From positions 1-5,486 of the forward strand of contig CAJUAH010000061.1 of assembly GCA_910584375.1 (NCBI GenBank): 5,486 nucleotides of DNA, written 5' to 3'. Position numbers and translations under genes: made by a program. The DNA comes from an uncultured Acetatifactor sp. (GTDB lineage: Bacteria > Bacillota > Clostridia > Lachnospirales > Lachnospiraceae). This document shows, piece after piece, positions 4,736 to 5,486 of the stretch; within the stretch, counting starts at the first letter, position 1; every line of letters begins with the position of its first letter. The notes under the pieces were generated by a model, which saw nothing but the letters and a program-made list of their open reading frames with translations, was not told the DNA's origin and ran no database searches.

Positions 4736-5464
4736 TCATTTACTGTCAACATAGAATCGTTCTCCGGTTTCCAGGCACATGCAGGCCAGCCTGCCGCAGG
4801 CGAAACCGCAGCCGCAGTCCATCATATACACGTTGCCCGCCTCATTGCGCCAGATAGAAGTTCCCTCCTCATCGCAGTAGGCTCCCGGAAATGCGGAAAA
4901 TCCGCCGGTATTGTTATGGCCGCAAAAAGAGATATATTCCGAAATGCCCGCTGTTACGAACAGGTCAAAATACCAGTCCCCCATCAGATAGTAATTCGCC
5001 TTTCTCCATCCGCCGGGGGCGGAGGTCATGGCATGGGCAAAGAGGTATTTTTGCTGCTCCAGCTCCAGCCCGGTGTGCAGGGGGAGGCTGTTTATAAAAG
5101 TCTCCAGTTGCCGCATATCAACCGGGGTAAGGCGCTGCCGCATCAGGTCAAAGGAGTTGTATGAATAGGGCGCGCATTTTTTTTGTTCCCGCTCAGGCAG
5201 GGAATAGTATTCACGGATATAAGCCGCCAGCCAATGGTCGTGGTTGCCCCGCAGGGCGGTGCAGCGCTCCCCCAGCTCCAGTACCGTGAAATACACCCCC
5301 ACCGGGTCCGCATCCTCCCCGCCCCGGTCGAACAGATCCCCCAAGATATAGAGACGGTCCTCTTTCCCGAAAGAAATCTGTTTCAAGAGCTGGCGGAGTT
5401 TTTTGTTCTCATTGTGAATATCGCCTACTACTATAGCGTATTCAAAGTTTATGTGGAAAATCAT
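4736..5464 (-). CDS. Metallophosphoesterase, PP1/PP2A-like phosphatase superfamily
   Basis: The 242-residue protein carries the two-metal phosphoesterase signature in order: GDIH (14-17), GDLFDRG (42-48), GNHD (73-76), then LFAHAM with His144 and CGHNNT with His183, followed by MMDCGCGFACGRLACMCLE as the final strand region. These residues bind two divalent metals and activate water, so it should hydrolyse phosphomonoesters, either on proteins (Ser/Thr) or on small molecules such as dinucleoside polyphosphates. The substrate cannot be told from the sequence. There is no signal peptide or membrane segment; it is cytoplasmic. The length is normal for bacterial single-domain members. The start ATG at 5464 has only a weak ribosome binding site; the bases before it may be the end of an upstream gene with an ATGA overlap, which would allow coupled translation. 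It is convergent with the zinc-ribbon gene, with 6 bases between the stops. Confidence 0.9.
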   Translation of the reverse strand: MIFHINFEYAIVVGDIHNENKKLRQLLKQISFGKEDRLYILGDLFDRGGEDADPVGVYFTVLELGERCTALRGNHDHWLAAYIREYYSLPEREQKKCAPYSYNSFDLMRQRLTPVDMRQLETFINSLPLHTGLELEQQKYLFAHAMTSAPGGWRKANYYLMGDWYFDLFVTAGISEYISFCGHNNTGGFSAFPGAYCDEEGTSIWRNEAGNVYMMDCGCGFACGRLACMCLETGERFYVDSK

Positions 5465-5486
5465 ATCTCAAGCTCATCCATTTTGT
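5461..5486 (-). CDS. Possible 3' end of an upstream gene, cut by window edge
   Basis: Reading in from the right edge on the minus strand, one frame gives K-M-D-E-L-E-I and then TGA (5463-5461), overlapping the phosphoesterase ATG as ATGA. This overlap is typical of operons and would explain the poor ribosome binding site of the phosphoesterase gene. Only eight codons are visible, so this is a suggestion and could be chance. Confidence 0.3.

Noticed and set aside
1..5486. CRISPR arrays, tRNA or rRNA genes, insertion-sequence ends, attachment sites
   Set aside because: I looked for regular direct repeats, cloverleaf-like segments, transposase motifs and terminal inverted repeats and found none.

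Overview
The window looks like chromosomal DNA from a Gram-positive anaerobe of the class Clostridia, probably a gut Lachnospiraceae-type bacterium. This is inferred from gene content and style: GGAGG-like ribosome binding sites, sigma-A type promoters, a cytoplasmic GH27 alpha-galactosidase, an SPFH protein paired with a small ribbon-helix-helix protein, and a secreted Amidase_6-type enzyme. The species cannot be fixed from sequence reading alone. There are no tRNA or rRNA genes, CRISPR arrays or insertion sequences.

Left part (1-1924, AT-rich, all on the minus strand). This holds an unrecognised secreted protein cut by the window edge (1-479) and a secreted amidase-like cysteine hydrolase (600-1598). 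The amidase has its own consensus promoter (TTGACA-17-TATTAT at 1799-1771). Its true start appears to be at 1654: a good ribosome binding site and ATG sit there, and the following codons encode a signal peptide only if one base is added to a run of seven A's (1643-1649 on the + strand as T's). As written, the signal peptide is out of frame. This is either a frameshift that inactivates the gene, a phase-variable or slippage site, or a sequencing error. It is the most notable observation in the window.

Middle (1925-3149, GC-richer, minus strand). A two-gene operon encodes a membrane-anchored SPFH/band-7 protein followed, after one base, by a 65-residue ribbon-helix-helix DNA-binding protein. 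It has a strong promoter (TTGCGT-17-TATGAT), a 14-bp perfect palindrome at the expected transcription start, and a hairpin terminator downstream.

Right part (3230-5486). Divergent from the SPFH operon is a GH27 alpha-galactosidase (start 3352), overlapped by 8 bases by a small four-cysteine putative zinc-ribbon protein (GTG start 4475). A 13-bp perfect hairpin lies inside the last codons of the small gene and probably serves as a terminator for it and for the convergent metallophosphoesterase gene (4736-5464, minus). The last bases of the window may be the 3' end of another minus-strand gene overlapping the phosphoesterase start.

I see no single pathway joining all the genes. The supported local units are SPFH plus RHH, alpha-galactosidase plus Zn-ribbon protein, and possibly the two secreted proteins on the left. 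Nothing here is clearly a new defence or mobile system.
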